A stretch of DNA of 64,000 bases from the NCBI RefSeq assembly GCF_051062515.1, contig NZ_JAMXEK010000008.1; one strand, given 5' to 3'. This stretch comes from Aliarcobacter sp017996075 (GTDB lineage: Bacteria; Campylobacterota; Campylobacteria; Campylobacterales; Arcobacteraceae). The translations under genes and the position numbers were made by a program. Under the pieces are notes generated by a model that was given only the letters and a program-made list of their open reading frames with translations, had not been told where the DNA came from and ran no database searches. Of this stretch, positions 1 to 7,860 are shown one piece after another (position 1 is the first letter of the stretch; every line of letters starts with the position of its first letter).

Positions 1-1010
1 CTGTTTTTTGGTGTAAATCTTAATGCACTATTTGGAATTAAAACCTGCTCTTTTATATTTTTTGTAATAATTTTTGCATTTGCTGTCATTCCTGGTTTTA
101 AAAGAAGTTCACTATTATCAACACTTACAACAGTTTCATAAGTTACAACTCCATTTGTAGTAATTGGGTTTAATCTTACTTGTTTTATTTTACCTTTGAA
201 CTCTTTATTTGGATACGCATCAACTGTAAAAGTTACATCTAAATTATCTTTAATATCAGCAACATCTGCTTCATCAATACTTACAACCAAATCCATATTT
301 GTCAAATCTTTTGCAAGAGTAAAAAGTTTTGGAGCTTGCATTGTAGCTGCTAGTGTCTGCCCTATTTCTACCTCTTTATTTAAAACTATTCCATCAATAG
401 AAGATTTTACACTAGCTTTTTCTAAATTTTGTAAATCATTTTTTAAATTTGATGAAGCTTGAGCTACTTTTGATTTTGATGCTTCTAAAACTGCAATCGC
501 TGATTCATAAGCAAATTTTGTATCATCAAACTCATTTTGTGATGGATACTTTCCACCAGAATTATCAAACATCTTTTTTGTTCTATCATATAGCAATTTT
601 TTATTTTTAAGAGCTACTTCACTCTCTTTTTGATTTGCTTTTGCAATATCTAAGGCTGCTCTTGAACTTTCAACTTGAGCTTCTAGTTTTGTTGTATCAA
701 TTTTTGCTAAAACTTGACCAACTTTAACCTCATCATTAAAATCTACAAAAATCTCTTTTATAGTTCCTGATACCTCAATTCCTATTTCAACACTATTTGT
801 AGGTTTTATATTTCCACTAGCACTAACAACAACCTTTAAATCACCACTGTTTACTTTTGAAGTTATATACTCTACTTTTTGGCTATCATTTTTTGGAAAA
901 AACATATAAATTAAAATAGCAATAACAAAAACAATAATTAATAAACCTATATATTTGTAAGAACTTTTCTTATCTTTGTAATTATTTAACTCTTCTTTTA
1001 AATTACTCAT
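1..1010 (-). CDS. HlyD/MacA-family efflux periplasmic adaptor (3' end cut by window)
   Basis: Membrane-fusion adaptor that would link an inner-membrane pump to the outer-membrane channel encoded just upstream. Reading the minus strand from the ATG at 1008-1010 gives about 336 residues with no stop before the window edge, so the C-terminus is missing. Visible parts: cytosolic N-terminus (about residues 1-18), one transmembrane helix (about 19-38, IGLLIIVFVIAILIYMFF), a lipoyl/barrel-sandwich half (SGNIKPTNSVEIGIEVSGTI), a coiled-coil hairpin rich in Lys/Glu/Ala (about 110-200), the second lipoyl half (SSIDGIVLNKEVEIGQTLA) and a beta-barrel segment. It lies 13 bp after the TolC-family gene, so one operon is likely; the pump (MacB-type or RND) would lie to the left. 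Known: HlyD/MacA fold. Inferred: MacA-like specificity, because the hairpin is short. Confidence 0.9.
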   Translation of the reverse strand, partial: MSNLKEELNNYKDKKSSYKYIGLLIIVFVIAILIYMFFPKNDSQKVEYITSKVNSGDLKVVVSASGNIKPTNSVEIGIEVSGTIKEIFVDFNDEVKVGQVLAKIDTTKLEAQVESSRAALDIAKANQKESEVALKNKKLLYDRTKKMFDNSGGKYPSQNEFDDTKFAYESAIAVLEASKSKVAQASSNLKNDLQNLEKASVKSSIDGIVLNKEVEIGQTLAATMQAPKLFTLAKDLTNMDLVVSIDEADVADIKDNLDVTFTVDAYPNKEFKGKIKQVRLNPITTNGVVTYETVVSVDNSELLLKPGMTANAKIITKNIKEQVLIPNSALRFTPKN

Positions 1011-1023
1011 AATTTTTTAACCT

Positions 1024-2256
1024 TTAATTTTTTATCTTAAAATATAGTTTTGCATATTGTTGCAAAATATTTATCTTGTTTATCAAAATATCAAATTCAT
1101 TTATAGTTTTTGTATTTTCTAAAATCTCTAAATCATACTTTGATGTCATTCCAGCTTCACTTGAAATTTGATTTGCACCTATTAACTCTTCATAAAGTTT
1201 TATATTTTTATTGATTGTCTCATTTTGTTTTAAATATGTATCAATTTTTGTAAAAATCTGTTCATACTCAAATGCTGTTTCATTTTTCAAATCATTTACC
1301 AAAGCTTTTTGTTTTAAAACCTCTATTTTTGACTCTTGAACTTTTGAAGATTTTGTATAATCATATAAAGGCATAGATAAAATTAAACTTCCGCTAGAAC
1401 TCGCATCATCTTTATTTGTATCATTAATCATACTATTAAACTTCTCATCTTGGCTTGAGTAACTAGCTTTCGCACTTAAACTTAATTTTGGAAGATATTG
1501 ACTCTTTTTTATTTTATATTCACTATTTAACATCTCAACTTTTGCATCTGCTTCTAAAATTGAGTAGTTTTTATCCAAAAAAATCTCTTTGTTAGTTTCT
1601 TGAAAATCTAAAATTTCAATCTCATCATACTTCAAATCTGTATATTTTGCTAACTCTTGCTCTTTCTCTTTTAAGCTATTTTTTAAAGCTATCTCCTCTT
1701 TTAATATTAAATTTTTACTCATAATTGCATTATTAAGTTCTATAATATCAGTTTTTCCAGCTTCATATTGAATTTTTTTAATTATTAACTCAATATCTTT
1801 ATTTACAATTCTATAATCATTTTGATTTATCTCTAGATTCAATTTTTTAATATCTAATAAAGTATTATAAATTGTATAAATAAGTTGTGAATTTTGATTC
1901 TCCCATGACAGCATCTCATATTTAAATCTATTATCAGCATAGTCCATTTTAAAACCTATTCCACCTGATTCAAAAATAGATTGAGTAAATCCAATAGATG
2001 CACTCTTTGTATTTTTATTATTTAAATTACGACTATTTTCATCAGAAAAAGAGTGATTTATTCCAATATTTCCACTTAAATCTATAGGACTTATCCAATC
2101 ATATTTTTGACTTTGTTGTCTTGTTTGTATAGACTCTTTATCCAAAAGTCTATACTCTTTTTTATCTTTTTGAATAATTTGTAAATCTTTTTCATTCGCA
2201 TTTAGATGACTTATAAATATATTCAAAAGAAATAAAAATAATAGTAGTTTTTTCAA
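1024..2256 (-). CDS. TolC-family outer membrane efflux protein
   Basis: Outer-membrane channel component of a tripartite exporter. 410 aa, near the usual length of the family. The N-terminus (MKKLLLFLFLLNIFISHLNA) is a signal peptide. The rest is long Lys/Glu/Asn-rich amphipathic helix with two similar halves, as in OEP/TolC proteins (first helical pair about 130-210, second about 290-400). The start is TTG (2254-2256) preceded by AAAGGAAAGAG, a strong ribosome binding site. It is the first gene of an operon with the HlyD-type adaptor and is divergent from exbB; the 145-bp shared region carries the nested palindrome described separately. Substrate unknown; iron or siderophore export is possible only by promoter context. 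Confidence 0.9.
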   Translation of the reverse strand: MKKLLLFLFLLNIFISHLNANEKDLQIIQKDKKEYRLLDKESIQTRQQSQKYDWISPIDLSGNIGINHSFSDENSRNLNNKNTKSASIGFTQSIFESGGIGFKMDYADNRFKYEMLSWENQNSQLIYTIYNTLLDIKKLNLEINQNDYRIVNKDIELIIKKIQYEAGKTDIIELNNAIMSKNLILKEEIALKNSLKEKEQELAKYTDLKYDEIEILDFQETNKEIFLDKNYSILEADAKVEMLNSEYKIKKSQYLPKLSLSAKASYSSQDEKFNSMINDTNKDDASSSGSLILSMPLYDYTKSSKVQESKIEVLKQKALVNDLKNETAFEYEQIFTKIDTYLKQNETINKNIKLYEELIGANQISSEAGMTSKYDLEILENTKTINEFDILINKINILQQYAKLYFKIKN

Positions 2257-2323
2257 TTCTCTTTCCTTTAAAGTTTATGCAAAATTATATATGATATATT
2301 TTAATACTATTTTAACAAAAATT

Positions 2324-2372
2324 AATTTTATTACAAAATTAAGATAATTATTATCAATATTGTAATAAAATT
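2324..2372. repeat. 49-bp nested palindrome between tolC-like gene and exbB
   Basis: Perfect 13-bp inverted arms, AATTTTATTACAA at 2324-2336 and TTGTAATAAAATT at 2360-2372, surround a 23-bp core that itself contains the 6-1-6 palindrome at 2343-2355. The outer repeat is centred at 2348 and the inner one at 2349, so the two are almost concentric. The element sits between two divergent operons and could serve as a shared operator for two regulators. Confidence 0.75.
2343..2355. promoter_or_regulatory. Candidate Fur box upstream of exbB-exbD-tonB
   Basis: GATAATTATTATC is a perfect 6-1-6 palindrome matching the core of the classical Fur operator (GATAAT-N-ATTATC), 46 bp upstream of the exbB ATG. 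The same 13 bases occur at 40546-40558 before the imelysin operon. Regulation by Fur is inferred from the motif and from the iron-uptake role of the downstream genes. Confidence 0.7.
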
Positions 2373-2401
2373 CTAAAAATTTTTAAAAAAGGTTTAATTT
2401 T

Positions 2402-2833
2402 ATGGATGATATTGAAACATTAAAACATTTAGTTGATTATGGAGTAATAGCTTTATTAGTAATTATGAGCTTTATTGCTGTTTTTTTCTTTATAGAAAGA
2501 GTTTTGTTTTATAAAAAAATTGATGTAAAAAGCTACAAAACAAAAAAAGCTTTAGATATTGCTCTTACAAAACATCTTACAATAATTGGAACAATTGCTT
2601 CAAATTCTCCATATATTGGACTTTTAGGAACAGTTTTAGCAATTATGCTTACATTTATGACAATGGGGAATGCAGGAGATATTGATGCTTCAAAAATTAT
2701 GGAGAGTTTAGCACTAGCTCTTAAAGCAACTGCTGCTGGTTTAGTTGTTGCAATTATATCTATGGTTTTTTACAATATATTAAGTAGATTTGCAGAAGTT
2801 TTGGAAAGTGATTATGAAGCTACAGAAATATGA
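2402..2833 (+). CDS. exbB: ExbB/MotA/TolQ-family proton channel protein
   Basis: Proton-channel subunit of the inner-membrane motor that energises TonB-dependent outer-membrane uptake of iron complexes, heme or vitamin B12. 143 aa, the short form common in Campylobacterota. Three membrane segments: about residues 13-32, 66-90 and 107-130; the second contains SNSPYIGLLGTVLAIM, the conserved channel motif of the MotA/TolQ/ExbB family, and the third KATAAGLVVAIISMVFYN. ATG start with AAAAAAGG upstream. First gene of exbB-exbD-tonB; its last 20 bases overlap the chosen exbD start. A Fur-box-like palindrome lies 46 bp upstream, so iron-repressed expression is likely. Confidence 0.93.
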   Translation: MDDIETLKHLVDYGVIALLVIMSFIAVFFFIERVLFYKKIDVKSYKTKKALDIALTKHLTIIGTIASNSPYIGLLGTVLAIMLTFMTMGNAGDIDASKIMESLALALKATAAGLVVAIISMVFYNILSRFAEVLESDYEATEI

Positions 2834-3191
2834 TTCAATAAATGTTATTCCATTTATAGATGTTTTATTAGTACTTCTAGCAATAGTTTTATTAACTTCT
2901 ACATTTATAACAAAAGGAATAATTCCTGTAAATTTACCAGATTCTAAAAATGCTAGTAAATTAAAAAGTGATAAAGAAGTGGTAATAGTTATAAATAATC
3001 AAGGTGAACTATTTTTAGAAGATATAAACATATCTTTAGAAAATATTGAATTTGAACTTTTAGAAAAATCTAAAGATACACCAATTCATTTAAATACTGA
3101 TAAAGAGACAAAATTTGAACATTTTGTAAATGTTTTAGATATGTTGAAAAAAAATGAATTCTCGAATGTATCAATAGTAACAAAGAAATAA
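2814..3191 (+). CDS. exbD: ExbD/TolR-family biopolymer transport protein
   Basis: Second subunit of the TonB motor; its single membrane helix sits in the ExbB pore and its periplasmic domain binds peptidoglycan. 125 aa from ATG 2814, chosen over an upstream in-frame ATG at 2790 because GGAAAG at 2803-2808 is well placed before 2814 and the resulting start MKLQKYDSINVIPFIDV is typical of the family. Cytosolic N-terminus, one transmembrane helix (about 12-35) carrying the conserved protonated Asp (Asp16 in FIDVLL), then a small periplasmic domain (about 45-125). Translationally coupled to exbB by a 20-bp overlap and followed after 9 bp by tonB. Confidence 0.92.
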   Translation: MKLQKYDSINVIPFIDVLLVLLAIVLLTSTFITKGIIPVNLPDSKNASKLKSDKEVVIVINNQGELFLEDINISLENIEFELLEKSKDTPIHLNTDKETKFEHFVNVLDMLKKNEFSNVSIVTKK

Positions 3192-3200
3192 AGGTTTAAA

Positions 3201-3911
3201 ATGAAACGATATTTAAACTCTTTTTTTATAACTAGTTTTATATATTTAATTCTTGCAGTAATGTTTATTAATGTTATTAGTGAAATAAGCATTGAAACAA
3301 AAAAAGAAGAAGAAGAGAGTATTACAAAAATATCATTAAATAGTGTTGCAATTCAAAAAGTAGAAGAAGTTACAAAAGAGCTAGAAAAAGAGATTGTTCC
3401 TGAACCAATTATTGAAAAAATTGTTGAAAAACCTGCTCCAAAAGTTATAGAAAAGCCAAAAAAAGTTGAAAAAAAGATTGTAAAACAAGAGAAACAAATT
3501 GAAAAAGTTGTTGAAAAAGAAAGTGAAAATATTGAAAAAATGGCCGTAGCTGAACAAAATGAAATTTCAACAAAACAAGAATCTATAATACAATCAAATT
3601 CAAACAACGAAAGAAATAAAAATTTAGAGAGTGAATATTTAGCAAAAGTACAAGCAAAAATTGAGAAAAATAAAGTATATCCAAAAGTTGCAAAACGATT
3701 AAATCAAACTGGAAAAGTGATAGTATCTTTTGATATTTTAAAAGATGGAAAAGTTACAAATATAAAAATTATTAATAAATCAAAATTTGAAAAATTGGAT
3801 GAAGCAAGCATTGAACTTCTTACAAATATAGGATTTTTTGAAGCTATTCCAAATGAATTAAATAAAACAGTTTGGAATATTCAAATTCCTATAAACTATC
3901 AAATAAATTAA
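3201..3911 (+). CDS. tonB: TonB energy transducer
   Basis: Transmits energy from ExbBD to outer-membrane TonB-dependent receptors. 236 aa. An N-terminal membrane anchor (about residues 9-28) is followed by a long Glu/Lys/Pro/Val-rich spacer that spans the periplasm (about 50-130, repeated IVEKP and VEKK units). The C-terminal TonB domain is about 150-236, recognisable from VYPKVAKRLNQTGKVIVSF and from DGKVTNIKIINKS. ATG start with AAGG 7 bases upstream. Third gene of exbB-exbD-tonB. No TonB-dependent receptor gene is visible in the window, so the motor must serve receptors encoded elsewhere. Confidence 0.93.
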   Translation: MKRYLNSFFITSFIYLILAVMFINVISEISIETKKEEEESITKISLNSVAIQKVEEVTKELEKEIVPEPIIEKIVEKPAPKVIEKPKKVEKKIVKQEKQIEKVVEKESENIEKMAVAEQNEISTKQESIIQSNSNNERNKNLESEYLAKVQAKIEKNKVYPKVAKRLNQTGKVIVSFDILKDGKVTNIKIINKSKFEKLDEASIELLTNIGFFEAIPNELNKTVWNIQIPINYQIN

Positions 3912-3916
3912 CTTAC

Positions 3917-4687
3917 TTACTTCGCTTTAGCAAAAACTTTTTGAGCCAAAGATTTATGAACTTTCCAATCATCTTTTTCATTTAAAGTAACTACTATAAA
4001 TGATTTAGAACTTTTTTCATCATAAAAAGCAGTAGCTAGAGTTCTTCCACTTTGTTTTGTATATCCAGTTTTACCTGCAAAAGCCTTACTATCATCTACT
4101 ACTAGTTTATGCTTATTTTTCCAAATTTGTCCATCTAAACTGTTTTTATATGTTGAGTGACTTGAAATATCTTTAAATCTACTATTTTTTAAAGCTATTT
4201 CAAACATAATTGCTACATCTTTTGCTGTTGATATATTGTTTCCAAGTCCTGTAACATCTACAAATTTTGTATTTTTTATACCAAATTTTCTTGCCTTTTC
4301 ATTCATAAGTTTTACAAAATCTTTTTCACTTCCAGCAATATGTTCTGCTAAAGCAACGGAAGCATCATTTCCAGAGCGAAGCAACATTCCATAAACCAAA
4401 TCTTTTATAGTACAATTTTGATTCTCTTTTAAATAAACAGATGAACCCTCTTGTAAAGAGGCTTTTTTTGAAATTATTACTTCATCATCTAAATTACTAT
4501 TTTCTAAAACAATTAAAGCAGTCCAAATTTTTGTAAGACTTGCTATTTTATATTTTTTGTTTGATTTTTCTTCTATTAAAACTTTATTTGTTTTAGTATC
4601 TAATACTATAAGTGATTTATCATTTTTCGCAAACAAAGAGATATTAAAAATAAAAAACAAGACAATTACATAACAAAATCTTCGCAT
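3917..4687 (-). CDS. D-alanyl-D-alanine carboxypeptidase, peptidase S11 (penicillin-binding protein 5/6 type)
   Basis: Trims the terminal D-Ala from peptidoglycan stem peptides in the periplasm. 256 aa: signal peptide (about 1-20), then the serine-acylase fold with all three motifs: SLTK (Ser50, Lys53), SGN (105-107) and KTG (206-208). Shorter than PBP5 of E. coli: the C-terminal beta domain and amphipathic anchor are absent, so a soluble or loosely attached enzyme is likely. ATG start with GGAAGG upstream. Convergent with tonB (5-bp gap). It lies just past the 3' end of the type I restriction locus, the probable left edge of an insertion. Confidence 0.93.
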   Translation of the reverse strand: MRRFCYVIVLFFIFNISLFAKNDKSLIVLDTKTNKVLIEEKSNKKYKIASLTKIWTALIVLENSNLDDEVIISKKASLQEGSSVYLKENQNCTIKDLVYGMLLRSGNDASVALAEHIAGSEKDFVKLMNEKARKFGIKNTKFVDVTGLGNNISTAKDVAIMFEIALKNSRFKDISSHSTYKNSLDGQIWKNKHKLVVDDSKAFAGKTGYTKQSGRTLATAFYDEKSSKSFIVVTLNEKDDWKVHKSLAQKVFAKAK

Positions 4688-4892
4688 TTAGGCACCTTCC
4701 TTATTGTCTAGTATCTCTTAATTTAGCAAATTAAATCATTTTTTTTATTATATCAAAATTATATAAATATTTTATATTTAGAAAAATTTAAAAAAATCAC
4801 TCTTTTAAAAAAGGCTATATAATTTATTATATTTATAAAAACAATTGAAAATTAAAAAAAGATTTCAATAAATTTGAGACTTAGTGAGTTTT

Positions 4893-6098
4893 TTACAACT
4901 CACCTTTAAATGCTTTGTCTAAAATAGAGGCTTTTAGCTCTTTTAGGCTTTGCATTTTCTCTTTTTGAAGATTTTTGATTTTTTCCATTTTATTTGAAAT
5001 TTCATCTAGGTATGAAACTACTTTTTGTTGGGTTTTTAGGGGTGGATATTCAATTTCAATATTTTTAATTTTCGATAAGTTCAAATTTTGCTGTCTTACA
5101 CCTTGTCTTTGTTCTAAAATATCTTTTTTTAAATATTCTAATTGATACTTTAAAAATAAAATATTCAATTCACTTTCATCAGATTTAAAACCTACTATCG
5201 CTTGATTACAGCTTCCATCATTAGATAAAATAGACATTTTCATAGCTGCCGTATCATACATTCCTATAAGCAATGTACCCTTAGAAAATAATTTAGTTGA
5301 AGTCTTTTCTAATCCAAGTTGTGTAATTTTTTCTTTTGATGGCAAGGTATATAATTGATTTAATTCTCCACTACTAAACCAATCTATTGTTCCATTATCC
5401 CAATATAATTTTTCTTTTCTTGATGGAGTACCACCTGAAGACATTTTTTTATCAAAAGAGTCTAATTGTCTTTTTTGATAAACTCCATTTAACTCTACAA
5501 AAACATCATTTAAAACACTTTCCATAAAAATATCTGCTTCATCAATATTTTTTTGATGTAAAGCTATGGCTTTATCTATTTTGGCAAATAAATTATCCAA
5601 CTTAGCCACAATTCTTTTTTGTTCTTCAAATGGTGGGAGAGGTAATTCAATATTATTTATTTGTTCCGTACTTAAATTTGGTTGAGCAGCACCTAATGAT
5701 AATTCTAAATTTTTTTCAATTTGAGTTGATAAAAAATAAAAAAGATAACTTCTTAAATTAGAATTTTCTATTCTGAATAAACCAACTCGTTGATTTAAAT
5801 AAGAAATTTCTTCTGTATCATATAATCCTATTTTACCCGTTGTTGCACCACTCATTGCTATTAGAATATCATTTTTCTTAATTTGATAAGAATCTAATTT
5901 TTTTCCATAATCTTCTACATTAAAGTAAACAACATCATCCAATAATACTTTTTCATTTTTTATATTTTTAATTCTAACAATTGGTAATCCGTCGTTTACA
6001 AATAATTTACTTTTAAAAGCAAATCCATTTTGTAATTTAGCTATTTTTCCTAATTTCTTCCACTCCCAACCATTAGGCAAACTGTATAATTCACTCAT
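4893..6098 (-). CDS. hsdS: Type I restriction-modification specificity subunit HsdS
   Basis: DNA-recognition subunit of the type I methylase and endonuclease complexes. 401 aa in two half-repeats: target recognition domain 1 (about 1-150) ending in LPLPPFEEQKRIVAKLDNLF and a coiled coil (about 155-200), then target recognition domain 2 (about 205-345), YPPLKTQQKVVSYLDEI and a second coiled coil up to the C-terminal ILDKAFKGEL. This two-domain layout gives a bipartite target; the sequence recognised cannot be read from the gene. ATG start. It follows hsdM after an 83-bp gap that contains an unusual GC-rich hairpin. No frameshift or inverted second hsdS copy is present, so phase variation by inversion is not indicated. 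Confidence 0.95.
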   Translation of the reverse strand: MSELYSLPNGWEWKKLGKIAKLQNGFAFKSKLFVNDGLPIVRIKNIKNEKVLLDDVVYFNVEDYGKKLDSYQIKKNDILIAMSGATTGKIGLYDTEEISYLNQRVGLFRIENSNLRSYLFYFLSTQIEKNLELSLGAAQPNLSTEQINNIELPLPPFEEQKRIVAKLDNLFAKIDKAIALHQKNIDEADIFMESVLNDVFVELNGVYQKRQLDSFDKKMSSGGTPSRKEKLYWDNGTIDWFSSGELNQLYTLPSKEKITQLGLEKTSTKLFSKGTLLIGMYDTAAMKMSILSNDGSCNQAIVGFKSDESELNILFLKYQLEYLKKDILEQRQGVRQQNLNLSKIKNIEIEYPPLKTQQKVVSYLDEISNKMEKIKNLQKEKMQSLKELKASILDKAFKGEL

Positions 6099-6134
6099 TA
6101 TTAAACCTTAATTTGTTATAATCATTTTGAAATT

Positions 6135-6171
6135 CCCCCGTAAGTCTATATACTTGATATATAGCTGGGGG
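6135..6171 (-). repeat. GC-capped hairpin between hsdM and hsdS
   Basis: CCCCC (6135-6139) pairs with GGGGG (6167-6171), and inside them CTATATA (6146-6152) pairs with TATATAG (6158-6164). In the minus-strand transcript the structure lies between the hsdM stop and the hsdS start. There is no T-tract after it, so it is not a typical terminator. Runs of five G or C are rare in this AT-rich DNA. Confidence 0.6.
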
Positions 6172-6181
6172 TTCTGTTTTT

Positions 6182-7666
6182 CTACTCAACACTTTTCCCA
6201 ATCAAAATTTCTTCAACCTCATCCATCAAATCATTTATCAAAGCGTTGTTTAGTTTTATATTTTCCACAAGTTCTATTGGGCTTTTGTGTTCTATTGTTT
6301 CATTTTTATTTGGATTTTTTGCACTTATATCAAAATCTTTTATATCATTTATATTTACAATCCAAGAGTCAGGAGTAATCTTTCTACTTTCCCAACTATC
6401 CAAAAACTCTGCAAAATGGTCGATATTGATAGGTTTATTTTTTGTAAGTTTAAATGCTGGATTTACCTCATAGTAGTAAATGTCATTTGTACTTCCAACC
6501 CTATCAAAAAATACAACATTTGTTTTTACTGCACTATATGGAAGAAATACTCCACTAGGAAGACTTAAAATCGTATGAACATTGAATCTTTCTAATAAAT
6601 CTTTTTTAACACTTTGAAAGGCATTGTTAGTTTGAAACAACACTCCCTCAGGGATTACAACTCCACATTTACCACCAAGTTTTAGATGATTCATCATATG
6701 TTGTAAAAACAGTAACTCTGTTGCATTTGATTTGATTGGAAAGTTTTGTTGGATTTGTTCTTTTTCTTTTCCACCAAAAGGAGGATTTGCTAAGATACAA
6801 TCAAATCTATCTTTTTCTTCTAAACCTCTGATGTCTTTTGTCAAAGTGTTTGATTTACTTATATTTGGCGATTCTACTCCGTGTAAAATCATATTCATAA
6901 CACCCATTACATAAGATAGTGGTGTTTTTTCATTTCCAAAAAAAGTATCTTCATTTAAAAACTTTAGTTGGTCTGTTGATAAATCTCTTTGTTTATTGTT
7001 TTGTACATCTGTGTATCTTATGTGATTGTAAGCTTCAATTAGAAATCCACAACTTCCAACTGCTGGGTCATAGATACTTTGTCCAATTTGTGGGTTTACA
7101 ACATCTGTGATTACTTTTATAAGAGGGCGAGGAGTATAAAACTCCCCACTATTTCCCCCATCACTTCCCATATCTTTTAGAAGTTTTTCATAAATAAGTG
7201 AAAGTTGAAATAAATCTGATTGGTTATGAAAATCCATCTCATCTATGATGTCAAGAACTTCTCTAAGTGTATGACCATTTGCTATACGATTATCTAAAAA
7301 CTCAAATATCGCACCAATTTTATATTTGATAGATTTTGGATTTTCAGTGATTGATTTGAAACCTTTGAGATAAGGAAATAACTCTTTGTTTACAAAATCA
7401 AGTAAATCATCACCACTTTTTGAGTTGATAATATCTTTTTTACCATCTACTTTTAAAACAGCCCAATTTTGCCAACGATATTTTTCATCAATGATGTAGG
7501 TATAGATTTCCCCATCAAGTTCAGCATCTTCTGTTTTTGACTCTTCCAAATCTGCTAAAAATTTTAAGAATAAAACCCAAGATATTTGCTCTGTGTAGTG
7601 CATCGCACCACTTATTCCATCATCTCTTCTTAGAATATCTGTTATTCTGTTTATTTTGCTTTCCAA
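6182..7666 (-). CDS. hsdM: Type I restriction-modification methyltransferase HsdM
   Basis: Adenine-N6 DNA methyltransferase subunit; with HsdS it methylates, and with HsdR it forms the nuclease. 494 aa. An N-terminal helical HsdM_N domain (about 1-150) is followed by the N6-DNA-methylase domain with the SAM-binding motif DPAVGSCGFL (about 200-209) and the catalytic NPPF (about 294-297). The start is TTG (7664-7666) preceded by AAGGAAAAGAG; no better ATG lies nearby. It follows fic after 188 bp, and that gap holds four degenerate 41-bp-period repeats, suggesting its own control region apart from hsdR-fic. Confidence 0.95.
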   Translation of the reverse strand: MESKINRITDILRRDDGISGAMHYTEQISWVLFLKFLADLEESKTEDAELDGEIYTYIIDEKYRWQNWAVLKVDGKKDIINSKSGDDLLDFVNKELFPYLKGFKSITENPKSIKYKIGAIFEFLDNRIANGHTLREVLDIIDEMDFHNQSDLFQLSLIYEKLLKDMGSDGGNSGEFYTPRPLIKVITDVVNPQIGQSIYDPAVGSCGFLIEAYNHIRYTDVQNNKQRDLSTDQLKFLNEDTFFGNEKTPLSYVMGVMNMILHGVESPNISKSNTLTKDIRGLEEKDRFDCILANPPFGGKEKEQIQQNFPIKSNATELLFLQHMMNHLKLGGKCGVVIPEGVLFQTNNAFQSVKKDLLERFNVHTILSLPSGVFLPYSAVKTNVVFFDRVGSTNDIYYYEVNPAFKLTKNKPINIDHFAEFLDSWESRKITPDSWIVNINDIKDFDISAKNPNKNETIEHKSPIELVENIKLNNALINDLMDEVEEILIGKSVE

Positions 7667-7703
7667 ATCTCTTTTCCTTTTTATTATTTATAAGTTTTAT
7701 ATT

Positions 7704-7860
7704 TATATGTAAAGTTTTTGCTATTTTTTTTACATATCATCTACTATATGTAAAAATTTTTTAATTTTTTACTCATAGCTTTGTAACTATAGGTAAATTT
7801 TGTATCTTTTTACTCATAGATTAACCAATATAAGTAATTTTTGATGAATTTTACCTATAT
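7704..7860. repeat. Four-copy array of about 41-bp period between fic and hsdM
   Basis: Each unit contains a left half resembling TATATGTAAA and a right half resembling TTTTACTCATAG, which together form an imperfect inverted pair. The GTAA cores start at 7709, 7750, 7793 and 7834 (steps 41, 43, 41). The C of the matching TTAC falls at 7733, 7772, 7813 and 7854 (steps 39, 41, 41). TTTTTACTCATAG is exact in two copies (7766-7778 and 7807-7819), and TTTTTACATAT / ATATGTAAAAA (7727-7737 / 7746-7756) is an exact inverted pair across two units. A 41-bp step is about four helical turns, so all sites would face one side of the DNA. The last unit overlaps the fic stop codon. Confidence 0.7.

Noticed and set aside
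196..462. Plus-strand open frame inside the HlyD-type adaptor
   Set aside because: Antisense shadow of the partial adaptor gene, which has a full domain order on the other strand.
3353..3607. Minus-strand open frame opposite tonB rich in Phe and Ser
   Set aside because: It mirrors the Glu/Lys-rich spacer of TonB (GAA/AAA read backwards) and has no ribosome binding site.
4884..4903. GTGAGTT / AACTCAC stem at the hsdS stop as terminator
   Set aside because: Only 7 bp and no T-run on the minus strand; kept out of the feature list.
7727..7756. Hairpin TTTTTACATAT / ATATGTAAAAA as terminator of fic
   Set aside because: On the minus strand it is followed by A-rich and not T-rich sequence, and the same bases belong to the four-unit repeat array, which explains them better.
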